A stretch of DNA of 39,470 bases, from positions 1-39,470 of the forward strand of contig CAJNOQ010000894.1 in assembly GCA_905250885.1 (NCBI GenBank), in the 5' to 3' direction. The translations under genes were made by a program, and so were the position numbers. Numbering within the stretch: position 1 is the first letter of the stretch; the number at the start of each line of letters is the position of its first letter. The notes beneath the pieces are model-generated. The model was not told the DNA's origin and did not search any database. It saw nothing but the letters and a program-made list of their open reading frames with translations. The DNA is from Didymodactylos carnosus. Its lineage: Eukaryota > Rotifera > Eurotatoria > Philodinida > Philodinidae. Shown here piece by piece: positions 10,711 through 21,800 of the stretch.

Positions 10711-11731
10711 CGGGTTTCCACGAAGTCCGTACCATGTTTACATCGACTTTATTCGCATAAGCTGAAATCCTATTTAAATGAAAGATCTATGAGTAGGATT
10801 AGCATAAATAAAAAAGTTTGGAAATATCGGCATCATAAAACACCAGATCTTAACATTTGCGCTTTTTTTTGTGTTTAGAAGACCCAGTAACACTAAACTT
10901 TTGCCTATATAAACTAATAGCGAACCATAAAACTGTAGTAGTATAAAAAATTTTGCGAGCTTCCTAAGTTCAAAGAATGCAGTTATTGGTAAAAATACCG
11001 AAGCTAACCGTAAGTATTGGACAACGATCTTTGAAGCATAATTCTGAGTTCTTCTCTTCATTATTTAAATACAGTCCTAACTTCGTACTGCAAATAGAAC
11101 ACATTATCCCTTTTCCGAAAGCTCCAGACATGTTGTTAATCCTAGGTTAATTCCACAAGTGTTGTGGTAAAGCTGGAAAGCAAATCTCAAAAGACAAAAA
11201 CGACGCAGTATATCCAGTAACAAGAACGTAAATTAATACACCAACGCAAATCATATCTTGTGGGATCTGAAAACCATGTCGAATAAGTACGGAGAATATG
11301 CGAAAGCAACCTGGGGAATTCGAGGTTATAAAACGAAACGAGCGTAAAGCAGGCAAAAATTCAAAAATCCCCACCGATCTACTCGAATTTTTCGATTTCA
11401 TTTGCTCAATCGGGTTTTCGAAATCCACCTCAAAATCTCCAAAACATTTTGAAATTTTTTCGATTATACCACTAGAAAGCCCTAAGTTTTTACTATATAT
11501 TCCATAAAAATTCAAGGTTCACTACCGGCTTAAACAGGCAAAAGTTTAGTGTTACTGGGTCTTCTAAACACAAAAAATCGCAAATGTTAAGATTTGATGT
11601 TCTATGATGCCAATATTTCCAAACTTTTCTAACTCGATTTATGCTAATCCTACTCATAGATCTTTCATTTACAAAGGACTTCAGCTTATGCGAATAAAGT
11701 CGATGTAAACGTGGTACGGACTTTGCGAAAC
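10711..11731. mobile_element. About 1 kb inverted-repeat element carrying a kinase-gene fragment
   Basis: The arms 10711-10907 and 11536-11731 are inverted copies of each other at roughly 90% or better by eye. They share, for example, the segment around CTTTATTCGCATAAGCTGAA and the inner end GACCCAGTAACACTAAACTT. The interior of about 630 bp has no transposase. It does contain, on the minus strand, a relic of a protein-kinase domain at 11199-11258. No target-site duplication was found. The design is that of a non-autonomous, foldback-like DNA transposon with captured host sequence. Confidence 0.65.
11199..11258 (-). pseudogene. Decayed fragment of a DRAK-like kinase exon
   Basis: Minus-strand translation gives DM-x3-GVLIYVLVTG-x-T, the kinase subdomain IX segment (DMWSxGVLxYVxLTG). 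At DNA level, 11213-11244 matches 31 of 32 bases of the kinase exon at 14950-14981, and a further CATATCT matches at the same offset. Flanking sequence does not match and the Trp of DMW is lost. It is too short to function. It lies within the inverted-repeat element 10711-11731. Confidence 0.6.
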
Positions 11732-12008
11732 CAGCGTACCTCTCCGCATTGGGTGGATAAAGTGACTATACAAACGGAATTAATTAGAAGATCTACTGTT
11801 TCAACGTTTGAAAACAGATAAATACATTCCGTGGTTATCAGAGAAATTGTAACATTTGAATTGAACAATTGAACATTTGGTGGTATTAATCGAACAAATC
11901 TCTCTATCTGACTGGCGTTCGAAATGTGTAAATTGTTAAGCTTGCTACCTCATCTCGCCAACCTACTTGTAGACTTGGATCTTTTGGGCAAGTTGGTGGT
12001 AAGACTGA

Positions 12009-12173
12009 AGAAATGCTATATTCACTTTAGTAACAGGAAAGAACGGATCTAAAGTAATAGAAGTAAACGTCAACGATATGATTTTGATTACTGATGGTAC
12101 AGAAGTATACGTTGTACATTTATTAGACTGGAGAAATAAATTACATGTTCAAATTAATTTACTTGAAAATTAG
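12009..12173 (+). pseudogene. Short ORF with KA1-like end, possible terminal exon
   Basis: A 54-codon open frame (last codon before TAG at 12171-12173) ends in RNKLHVQINLLEN. Its NKL-x-x-x-x-NLLE spacing equals that seen in the KA1 domain of CHK1-type kinases. AATAAA begins on the very next base (12174-12179), the same tight stop-to-polyA arrangement as the genes at 1162 and 23342. No in-phase upstream exon could be assigned with confidence: the only candidate would need a 32-bp intron. It may be a gene remnant. Confidence 0.3.
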
Positions 12174-12179
12174 AATAAA

Positions 12180-14264
12180 CATATCAATTACGTTTTCTAA
12201 ATATAAAAGTTAAAAGTCAAAATATGAGCCAACAACTGATAGGAAGCCGCGGAAATAATGAAACAATAGGAAGATGATGTAAGAGATGAAGGATAATCAA
12301 GTCCTGCAGACCATGACATTTCGATACAAAGCGAAATTTCGTGAACAAAAATTACGAGTAAAAAATGCAAACTGGAAAAAAAGAATGAGACATTTATGCA
12401 CGAGGAAACATCATGATTTGACTGCATGAGCTATTGATGTTTTTAAATGAACTGCATCAGTCTTACCTTTACTTTTTACTCAAAGTTATTTATGATCTAT
12501 GTTTTTTAACGTAATGCCAGAAACACTGCAATAACTGCACGTTTTCATCGCTTGCAGTGTATAAGTTTGGATCTGTTCAAGAAGAAACTATGTAAAATCA
12601 CACATATGCAGTCTTATGTTCTTCAGTATACTTATATAGCTGATAATGATTAAAGTTATCAACCGACAACCTCTGCATTTTTAATAAAATATTAGTTGTT
12701 GAACTTAAACAATTAATCTTTCAGTTTTAGACGTTCTAAAATTGATTTTAATGTAATTTTTCTTGTATTTATCGTAACATCGAAGTGGCTTTATTTTATT
12801 TATTTTCACTCTAAAACTGTCAGAAATTACATCATGGATATATTATTGTAGTTATTTTACAATATCAATGTGCATCAGTGTGAGAGAAGGAAACTAACAA
12901 AAAAACAAACGCATAACAAATAAATGCAAAAAACCTATAAAAAGGACAAAAGTTAAAAAATCAAGACACAACCAACATGTCAACCTGAGAAATAATTAAA
13001 AAAACGGTACACTCAGTTCTATATCTAGTAACATGAAGTACACACACACACTACTCGTAGCACCATAATGTGATGGTTAATTCTATGGAAGACAAAGCAA
13101 AAGCTTGTCACAACTTTGCGCTATTTGTCATTCAACTACCGTCTATGTTCTATTTACATTTAAAAGAAAATTTTTATACAAGCAAAGAAAGAGAAAGGCA
13201 CTTATTTTATCAAATATTTTGAAGAGATAACAAGAAAACCAAAACAGAGAGAAAAACAGATTTTCATTCAAAAAAAATTATTTGAAATATTCATAATTCA
13301 TGGAATAATTTAGTGTGTGGTTTTTTTTAAAAACATATACTAGTTCGAATACTGCACTTGATTATTGAGCAAGATAATATTTGATCATTTGCATTAATAT
13401 TTCTACAAACGGAACTCAAGAAGTACAATCAGAATTTAAAACAAACATTTTGTCTTGTAAAACAATGCAACATAACATGCAATGGAAAAAAAAACCTGTT
13501 GCACAAAAGAAATTGGGAATAAGAATCAACTAGAGATTATTTACATGCGTATTTCAAAAGGATGTCAAAAAAACATACCAATTTTTTTATCTCATCGAAC
13601 ACCTATAAAACAAAAATGTACTAGTTAATGATCTATTCATCTAATCTAACAATGCTGCCATCTGACAAAGACAAAAATTGTCATGAGAGAAGAGATTACT
13701 GATCTGAGATTCTACTACTGTTTTGAGAAATATATCGAGAAAATTATCGTATGATATTTTGTTTGTCGGTATCTGATCACATAAAAATATAATGCACAAA
13801 ACACAAAATTGAAAAAAAAAGATGTAAATGTAGAGTCAAACAACTTAAGATAAATTCTTAAAAGAGGAAAATTATCACAATAGAGATTTACGCATAAATA
13901 TACAAGAACATTTTCGTCATCCAAAAGAGTTCCTAACATTTTGCACTCGTATCGGCATATCTTAAACTACATGAGTGTTAAGTAATGGAAAAATGACTTC
14001 TCAAATTAAGGCTATTCGAATTATTAACAACATGGACGGAACGAAAATATAAGAGAATAAATAAGCTCTTATGAGGGAAGCTGATTGTCCAAAGATTATT
14101 TAGAAGCGTGTCATCTACAAATGAGTGAAAAAAATATAACAACAAAGGACAAATAGAGAATAAAAAATGAAAATTTACAAATTCTGCATCTTGAATTCTT
14201 CTCTGTACATGAAAATAACTGTTCTCATTTTTTTGTCGTATTGTTGAAATATTGATAAGTTTTT
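12180..14264. other. No gene seen; downstream flank of the kinase gene
   Basis: About 2.1 kb of A-rich plus-strand sequence with no supportable exon. Part of it is probably 3' untranslated sequence of the minus-strand kinase gene that ends at 14265. Confidence 0.4.
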
Positions 14265-16748
14265 TTATGATAAATTCTCACAAACATTGTCATCAAGTAT
14301 ATGAATATCAGAAGAAAGTGACGGTGTTAGAGGAGATGAAGAAGACAATAAGGAAATACCGGAATAAGGAGGAGTAAGTCGAAAAACATAATTATCTTTT
14401 GAAGGTTGTCGTACTGTTATACTATCCTCATCATCCTCATATGAAATAGGAATGGATTGAATAATATGTAAATGTTTAATCGATTCAATTATATCAATAA
14501 TTGGTGATCCAAAATCATTGTCGCCATTTTTTTTATTCGTATTTTTTTCAATACTATGTGCTATTATTTTATCAAATGACCGATCAAGACTATTTGTTAT
14601 TGGAGATTCAAAACCAGAATCAGTTTGATTATCTGATAGCCCACCTTTTGATGGTCTTTGTTCATTTTCATTACATACACCATTTATTGTTGGTAATCTT
14701 GTAAGCCAAATATGTTGTAAACATTCATTTGCTAATGCTCGTTGTCTAAAAAGATCAAAGCATTTTTTTCTCCTTTCTAAAAGATTTTGAAGAGATACAC
14801 ACTTACTTTGGAATGCGAACAATTAATTTTTTAATCAGATCGATACAATCCATTGATATACTGTCGAATAATTCAACTGGAAAATCTAATATACAATGTG
14901 TGATATTATTATGTGTATCATGTTTATTCGTGCCACCAAATGGAGTGTGTCCAGTAACAAGAACATAAATTAATACACCAATACTCCACATATCTGTTGC
15001 ACGTGTCAATGGTTCATATGAAACAACTTCGGGAGCTATAACAAAAGAAAATATTTCAATACAACAATCTTAGTTATGAAATTATTCGTCATAGTGGTAG
15101 AGGACGCAAAAATGAACAAAGTATAGTGCAAGAGAAAAATAAAATAGTTTTAAGAAAATGTTACAGTTTTTCAACGAACTTTTCTTTCACTTCAAATTAA
15201 TATGCTTACCTAAAAAGTCGGTTGTGCCAAGTATTTCATGTATACATTCATTTGTTAATATTCTTGATAGACCAAAATCACATAGTTTAATGGTTGTACT
15301 TGGCCATTTCTCCATCAGTAAGATATTTTGAGGCTGAAATTAGAATAATACCTAAATTAAGAGCTTTAGAAGTAAATAAACGAGCAACCAACCTTGATGT
15401 CAAGATGAACAATTTTATTATTATGAAGAAATTCAACAGCTTCAAGTAGCTGTTTTGTAACATGACTAGCTTTTGATTCATCAAGACATCCTTCTAATTC
15501 AAGGACAAATTGAAGGTCTCCTTGCTGTGCACTAAAACAAATAGAAAATTGTTTAGTAGTCGAATAGTTACTATTGCTAAGTACATACTATTCTAGAATA
15601 AAAATTGCCTCTAATGGTAAATCATAGACTTCATGCAATGTAATAAGACACGGATGTTTTTGTGATAGCTCCAAAATACGTAATTCGTTGAGTGCATGTT
15701 TAACGTAACGTTTTTTGATAAATTTTGCAGCATATGCTTTGTCTTTATCGTCTTTTTTTATACATTTTTTTACTGTTGAGAATTTTCCACTAAAAAAATA
15801 CCTTTGAGAAGTTCAGATCAAAAGTCACAGTAATTGATTTCAATTTTACCGTCCAAGATCTTCTGATAAATTATAGACTTTGTCAAACGCTTCTGTAGCA
15901 TACAAGTGCTGAAATTCATTGCATCCAGTTGATTTGAGCATACCATTCGATGTCAATGGTGACAAAGATGACAGAATACTTGTAGGCTGAAAAAGTTGAA
16001 AAGTTTTATTAATAGATAAGAATAGTATAAATCACTTTTTATACTTCTTTTCCACTTTGTCACCTCTTTTTCTTCATACGCAACTATTTATATTTGACAA
16101 GTTAGCCATCTATTCCTACACACGTGTAGCAGATAATGTTTTTTCGTTTATTTTGAAAGTCTTGCGCATTTCTCTACTGGTCTAACGGCCATGCAATGTC
16201 GTTGCTACGGATTCCGTCGAATTTTTGGGGCAGTTTTGTTTTGCCCCAAAAAAACGTCTAAGAATCACGAAAGGCAGCACTTTTTTTTTCTTGGCCGTTA
16301 GACCATACATTACATCTTCGAAATTCCATCTTTGTTTTTCTTCTCTCTCACTGATTTTGTAACTTTTTAAACCAAATTCATTTTTTATAGCATTCCCTCA
16401 AAATAATCAATTTTTGAAGAACGCCTCTCCTGAACTTTGATAGTATATCTTTATTTTACAACAGTTGTTTTTTAAAGGGAAATTTCCAACAAGATTATAA
16501 CCGCACGAACTATAGATATAGTGCAATCAAATCAAATCAGATCACTCTACTTCAAACCAAAATATTCCAGCATGCACGTAAATCTAAGTCACACATGAGC
16601 ACAAAGAAAAGATACCTGTCAATATTTCCACTAAAAATTACATATTTCATTAAAGAAAATTTAAAAGTAACTATATGATCATTTTACTCACATTGAAATG
16701 ACGTTTTGATAAAATTCGACTTCGTGTCGACGTATGGCATACGGCCAT
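14265..16748 (-). CDS. DRAK/STK17-like serine/threonine kinase (DAPK family), seven exons
   Basis: Exons: 16748-16692, 15986-15850, 15789-15589, 15531-15393, 15333-15210, 15035-14807, 14745-14265. All junctions are GT..AG and phase-consistent, giving 455 aa. All introns but two are 57-61 bp. Catalytic elements are intact: glycine loop LGRGKFSTV (63-71), ATP lysine K87 in AAKF, helix-C E100, HLDIKPQN with catalytic D176 and N181, DFG 197-199, APE 220-222, and DMWSIGVLIY from 234. The last subdomain reads RALANECLQHIWL. HLD rather than HRD, GKFSTVKKCIKK and the ATDMWSIGVL context point to DRAK (death-associated-protein-kinase-related), known for apoptosis and myosin light-chain regulation. The usual GTPEY before APE is GTTDF. 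About 57 residues precede the domain. A Ser/Asp-rich tail of about 145 residues with no recognised motif follows. Confidence 0.93.
16179..16304. mobile_element. 126-bp hairpin element in the first kinase intron
   Basis: It begins GGTCTAACGGCCA (16179-16191) and ends with the exact inverse TGGCCGTTAGACC (16292-16304). An inner hairpin, TGGGGCA..TTGCCCCA, sits near 16217-16243. Size and form suit a tiny MITE; no target duplication is evident. It lies in the 705-bp intron between exons 1 and 2 of the DRAK-like gene. Confidence 0.6.
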
Positions 16749-17482
16749 TTTTGTTCTATCTAGAATAAGTTAAAATTTAATTTAGTTAAGAAAAAAGTAT
16801 TTAGTTAAGGAAAAAGTATTTAGTTATGGAAAAAGTAATTTAAAATTTAATAAAAAAGAAAGATTTCTGCTGCACATTTAGTATTAAAAACAATCCCAAA
16901 TTATAAAGAAAACAATAGAAATTCCCTGACTTCGGTCTAGGATCTTACAAACGAGTTTTTTTTCTGTCTTTCCACAAAACACGGAAAAATGATCATAGGT
17001 ATTTTATGGATCATTCTCTACCAATGCAAGAATTATTACAGTACATGTGAGAGCATGAGGAAGAAATGTCCATGAGACAAACAAACAACATTTTGAGCTA
17101 AAAGTGAGCTAAGCATACTTCCTTTTCTCGGTCTTATAGGTGGCGCGGGTGAACGATGCGATTAATGTCTTCTGAGAAACTAGCAAGAAAATATTTAACT
17201 TAAAACAATGAAAATGCCGTAGTATAAGTAATCGAGTAGATTTAGCAATTCTAGGCACATAAGGGGTTTCTAGGAAATGTTACAGTTTCCAGCAAATTCT
17301 GGGCTGCTCTCGGTGAGAAATGATCGGTAAGCATGGTATCTGATGCCTGAGATGTCTAAGAGGTCTCCAAAAAATTTTCGCAATGCTGGCCGTTATAAAG
17401 CGGAGATAAAGCAACGCGAATCACCGCATCTTTTCTATAAGAGAACCTTTTCTGTAGCAGAACGTAATAGATAGAGTCATAT
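16749..17482. other. Upstream region of the kinase gene
   Basis: Non-coding by eye. It includes a short direct repetition of TATTTAGTTA(A/T)GGAAAAAG just upstream of the kinase start (16796-16830) and otherwise nothing recognisable. It is the kinase side of a 2.1 kb divergent intergenic region. Confidence 0.4.
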
Positions 17483-17707
17483 GGGGTATTTCCGGCCACC
17501 TGCACAAAGTTTCTTAGTATTTTGCGTATTTCTAAGGCGTTTTTAATCGGATAAGCGTGCTATTGAATATGAAGATAGAACTAACAGTTCTCTATCCGCT
17601 GATGTAAAAATTTCCTAAAAATTCATCTCCGTTTTCGATCAGTGTTCAAAAGGAGACAGGAACCTCCAAACCGACCGAAATTACCCCACATGGGGTAATT
17701 CCGACCG
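17483..17707. mobile_element. Short element(s) with GGGGTAWTTYCGG inverted termini
   Basis: GGGGTATTTCCGGCC at 17483-17497 faces its inverse GACCGAAATTACCCC at 17673-17687, which defines a segment of about 205 bp. Only 3 bp further on, GGGGTAATTCCGACCGG (17691-17707) points the first way again. So three related termini lie here, two of them back to back. This could be adjacent or nested MITE ends. No target duplication was identified. Confidence 0.45.
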
Positions 17708-18883
17708 GTCCATTCATATACATGGAGTTTCCTGAAACAAACCTCTGGTACTTCTTAGAAGTAGATTCTGACATACTCTTCAGGTAAAAGGTATTCATCA
17801 TGTCATTATCTACAACATATGTGAAAACTGCATCTCAATAACTCAAAATCAGCAGGCTCTATGATCTTAAATATTCTGATGTAATTTTACACATATTGTG
17901 GTAATGAATTTACACAGTATTATTAAATATTCTCATTAATTATGAGCAATTCATGAAAAAATTTCTATATATATCATGAGCTGTACTCTTATGAGTTGAA
18001 TAAAACAATAAGACATGAAATTTGATTAAAATTAAGGAAGATAATACTGAATGCATTCGCTCACGTAATAAACGACCACCAAATGCAGCGCGACTAAAGT
18101 CATGGGTCTGGTGACTTGCAGATGCGCGTTATCTAGTGCAATAAGCACACATCTTATATTGCGATCTTAATTCTTCGGGACCTCGTCGTCGTCGTCGTTT
18201 TTGTCTTGTTTTTAAGTCAATTTCATAGTACGGTAATTTACCGATAAGCCCGAAACCAATAGAATTGTTTATAATAAGTTGAATCACTTGAAATTATAGC
18301 TGCACATAAATCACTAAATTATATTTTTTTGTGAATTTAAATTTAATTTTAAATATATTTTGCAATAGCTACAGGAAGGTGCTCCCAGCCACTAGAAAGT
18401 TCATTAGAAAGCTAAACTTCAAGATGAAAAAACTGTTGCAAACGTTGAGCAATTGTGTATAATGATTAATGGCTTGAAAAAATGCACAGTTTTTCATATA
18501 ATAGACTAAAATATTGAACTTTCTATAATTCTTATGACAGATTATCCTTCTATAAAGTCCGAAAGAAAAAATGAAAAATCCATAGCGAGTTCTCCAAAAA
18601 TCTTTCTGAAAGAAAGAATTTTTCATTTCTCTGGAGTGGAAAGAATATTTTATACTCTTTGTGAAGTTCCTATAGGTATACCATTTTTCACTTTAGGGTA
18701 GAAAGGCTATTAATAAAACGGAGTATGCCTTGCTTTATATTTATAAAACATAGTTTTATATTTGGAAAATTACTGCAGAACTAGTATCATTAAAAAAATG
18801 GCGCTCCAAGGTGAAAAATTTAATTACCGATATGTATTTTCGCTCAGTACACATGTCTTTATTCTCTGCCATAATATTTAACA
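17708..18883. other. Upstream region of the LRR gene
   Basis: AT-rich and non-coding by eye, with a short (GTC)n tract near 18186-18198. Further 5' exons of the LRR gene could lie here but none was found. Confidence 0.35.
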
Positions 18884-21800
18884 ATGTTATGTTACGAAGG
18901 CAGAAGAAAAGCTATCAAAGTTCGTAAAGAACGTGACAAAGCAAGCCGACGGTACAACGGAAAAGTCCGAGTCATTAGAAATCATAATTATTAAAATCAT
19001 CTTTCTAGAGAATATACGGGAGATTTAACAAATCCAGTTCTATACAGTTTTCTACCATCGCATGCCATACTGGAAGATGCAGAACTTCGCACAAAGTTAT
19101 ATGGTTGTAGTATATCTGATACAATGGATTATTATTTTAAATCACGTTCATTACCAGATTTACGATTGTCAGATTATGATATTAAGATTAATTTAGAAAA
19201 TGAAAAGCGTAATGTCAAATTTAAACGAGTAATCGATGAATTGAAATGGAATAACGAGGATATGGATTCTGATTTGGATGATGCTGGTTAGATAACACAT
19301 TCGTCTAATTTAGAGATAACAAATTCTAAACGGATTCATTTTTAGAAAATCTAATAGATAAACGTGATCCTGTTCAGGTTTATATTAAAGCTTGTCAACA
19401 ATTCAAAATTCATCCACGAAATGTTGTCATTGACGGTTTAGCAACAACTGAATTGAATTTACAAGAAATGTCAATTAATGATGTTGATTTAAAAGCAATT
19501 TGTCTTGCATTAAGAGTAGGTCTCTCATGATAGAATTGTTATCTCTATACATTGATACTGTCAGTGAAATAATTTGTCATTTACAGCCATGTTCTAGTTC
19601 TAGAATCACAAAAATCTATTATCTAGTTTTAGAATCACAAAAAAGTGAAACATCTTCGTTTTGGTAACAATCAGATTACCGCACGTGGTTGCACGTATTT
19701 GCACGAAATTTTGAAAGATAGTTACAGTGTTAATGAACTAGTGTGTACATGTCCAGAATTTATATGAAAGATAGAAAGAACGTCGAATTTGCTTATCATT
19801 TAGGATTTATCAAAAAATCCAATAAAAAAATCCGGATTAGCCAAGATAGTACTATTATTTAATAAAGCAAAAACATGCGTTATATCAAAGTTGGATTTAT
19901 CGAGTAACAAATGAATAATGTTGACCCATTATATATGTGTCTATCAAAAATTCTGTTTTTCTTTTTTTGTTGTTGTTGTTAGATTGTCAACTTGAAGATG
20001 AAGATGGTTCACTTTTGAAGCAGATAGTCGAAGTATAATGGAAAAATCTGTAAAATCACATATATTTTTCAACTGTAGTTTATTTTTATCAGGGCGGTGA
20101 AGTGCTGGATGAGTTGCTTTTGGAAGGCAACGGACTGAATGGAAAGACTTGCAAAGCAATTGGACCAGCTCTAAGTAAAAGAAAAACAGAAGATTCTCCT
20201 TTTAGAGATTTTAAATAAACAGTATTTTTGTTATTCAAAGAGGATACACCATCATTACGCATTTTAAATCTAAGTTGGAACAAGATTCACAAAAATGATA
20301 TTAAACCTATTTGTAATGGATTAAAAGTATGTAGAAAGGAAGAAATATAATCTAATACACGATATTTTTGCTGTTTAGATAAATAGATCATTGAAAAACC
20401 TTGATTTATCAATGAATGGTTAGCTTGTTATATGTATTTATTTAGAGTAAACACAAATTTCTCTTGTATTAAGGGCTTGGAAATCAAGGAGCACTATTAA
20501 TGGCTGATGTTTTAGCTAAAAATGACGTTATTCAAGAATTAAATATATCAAACAATCGAATCGATAAAGATGGTGCAGCTATATTTGCATCAAAATTAGA
20601 ATTAAATCGAACCATTAAAAAATTATGGGTAAATATTTCATAAAAAATTTCAGAGATAATTAACAAACTTATACTTTATCTAGTTTGGCAATAACCATAT
20701 TGAAACTTTGGGTTCCCTAATGTTACTAAAAGCTGTCGATCATATTAATAGTCAAGTTGAATATTTGAATTTAGAAGTATGTGATACTTTATGAAATATT
20801 AGGTTGGCCAAACAGTTCTGCAACACTTGCGAAAAAGTATTTAAATACTAGTATTGCAGAACTTTTTAGCCAATATGGAGTATCTCACAATATGGCATGT
20901 GTGAGTTACTAAGCTTTATATGCGCTACGTATCAAGTAGATTTCGCAACGGTTTACAGACTATTTTAATTTTGTCCGTAATTTCTCTTTTTAATTAATCA
21001 GATTCATTGTTTAGAATATTCTGGTTAATGATGATTTTACAGATTTATACACACAGATCAACCAGTATTTACGTTCGCTAACTGTAGTTCATGGCGGTGT
21101 ACGAGGCAGACTCGGCAGGTTACATCCAGGAGGTAAACAATGTGAACAAAACATCCACATTTACAACGGTACTTTTTTTAGTACCTGGATTCACCATAAT
21201 GGACGATGTTGATTTGAAAGTTTTGGATCAAAAAACACTTCATGCCTTTTTTCAACGTGATCCATTCAAAATACTTGGTAGAATGGCAAAAGAAAGTTTG
21301 TCTATGAAAAAAAGCAGTTGAGTTCAATAGTCTACGTCTTGTCTATGCATTCTCATAGGTGGCCATGACTTTGCAACAGCATTAAAGAAATGGGACGAAG
21401 AGGAGGTAAGATGAGATGAACTAGTCGAGACATTAGTACCTACGTTTTTTCTCCATTTGCACAGTAAACTCCCAGGTTTATTAAACCGGCAAAAAACGCT
21501 AATTAACTTCGGTTAACCGTCCGGTTAAGTGTGCGCTTTACCGTCCGATTAACCGCAAACCAGCACAAAATACTCGGTTAACCGCGGTCAATTGACGGTT
21601 TTTTTGGTGAGCAAGCGGCATCAGTACAAATCCCCGCCTGAACATTTTTTTCATTTTTCTTTTGAGTGTTGAACTTTCATGAGTTCCACACCAGTAACAT
21701 TGCCAGTTAGTCACAGTCTCACACCGGTGTAGTTTTGAACTGAGCAGTACCTGTCTGCTTGCCAGGATTCTTAGACACAGTCTGAAGGATATTTAGACTA

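Noticed and set aside
11147-11515. 122-codon minus-strand frame treated as a gene
   Set aside because: Only a ~15-residue core is kinase-like; the rest is translated transposon interior, so it is described as a relic instead.
11590-11826. 53-codon plus-strand frame running out of the right inverted arm
   Set aside because: It overlaps the repeat arm and has no splice or start evidence; a chance frame is likely.
11932-12030. Possible exon joined to the ORF at 12009-12173 through a GTAAGA..TTTAG intron
   Set aside because: The intron would be 32 bp, shorter than every supported intron here, so the join is not credited.
18186-18198. GTC triplet tract as a microsatellite
   Set aside because: Only about four units; too short to annotate separately.
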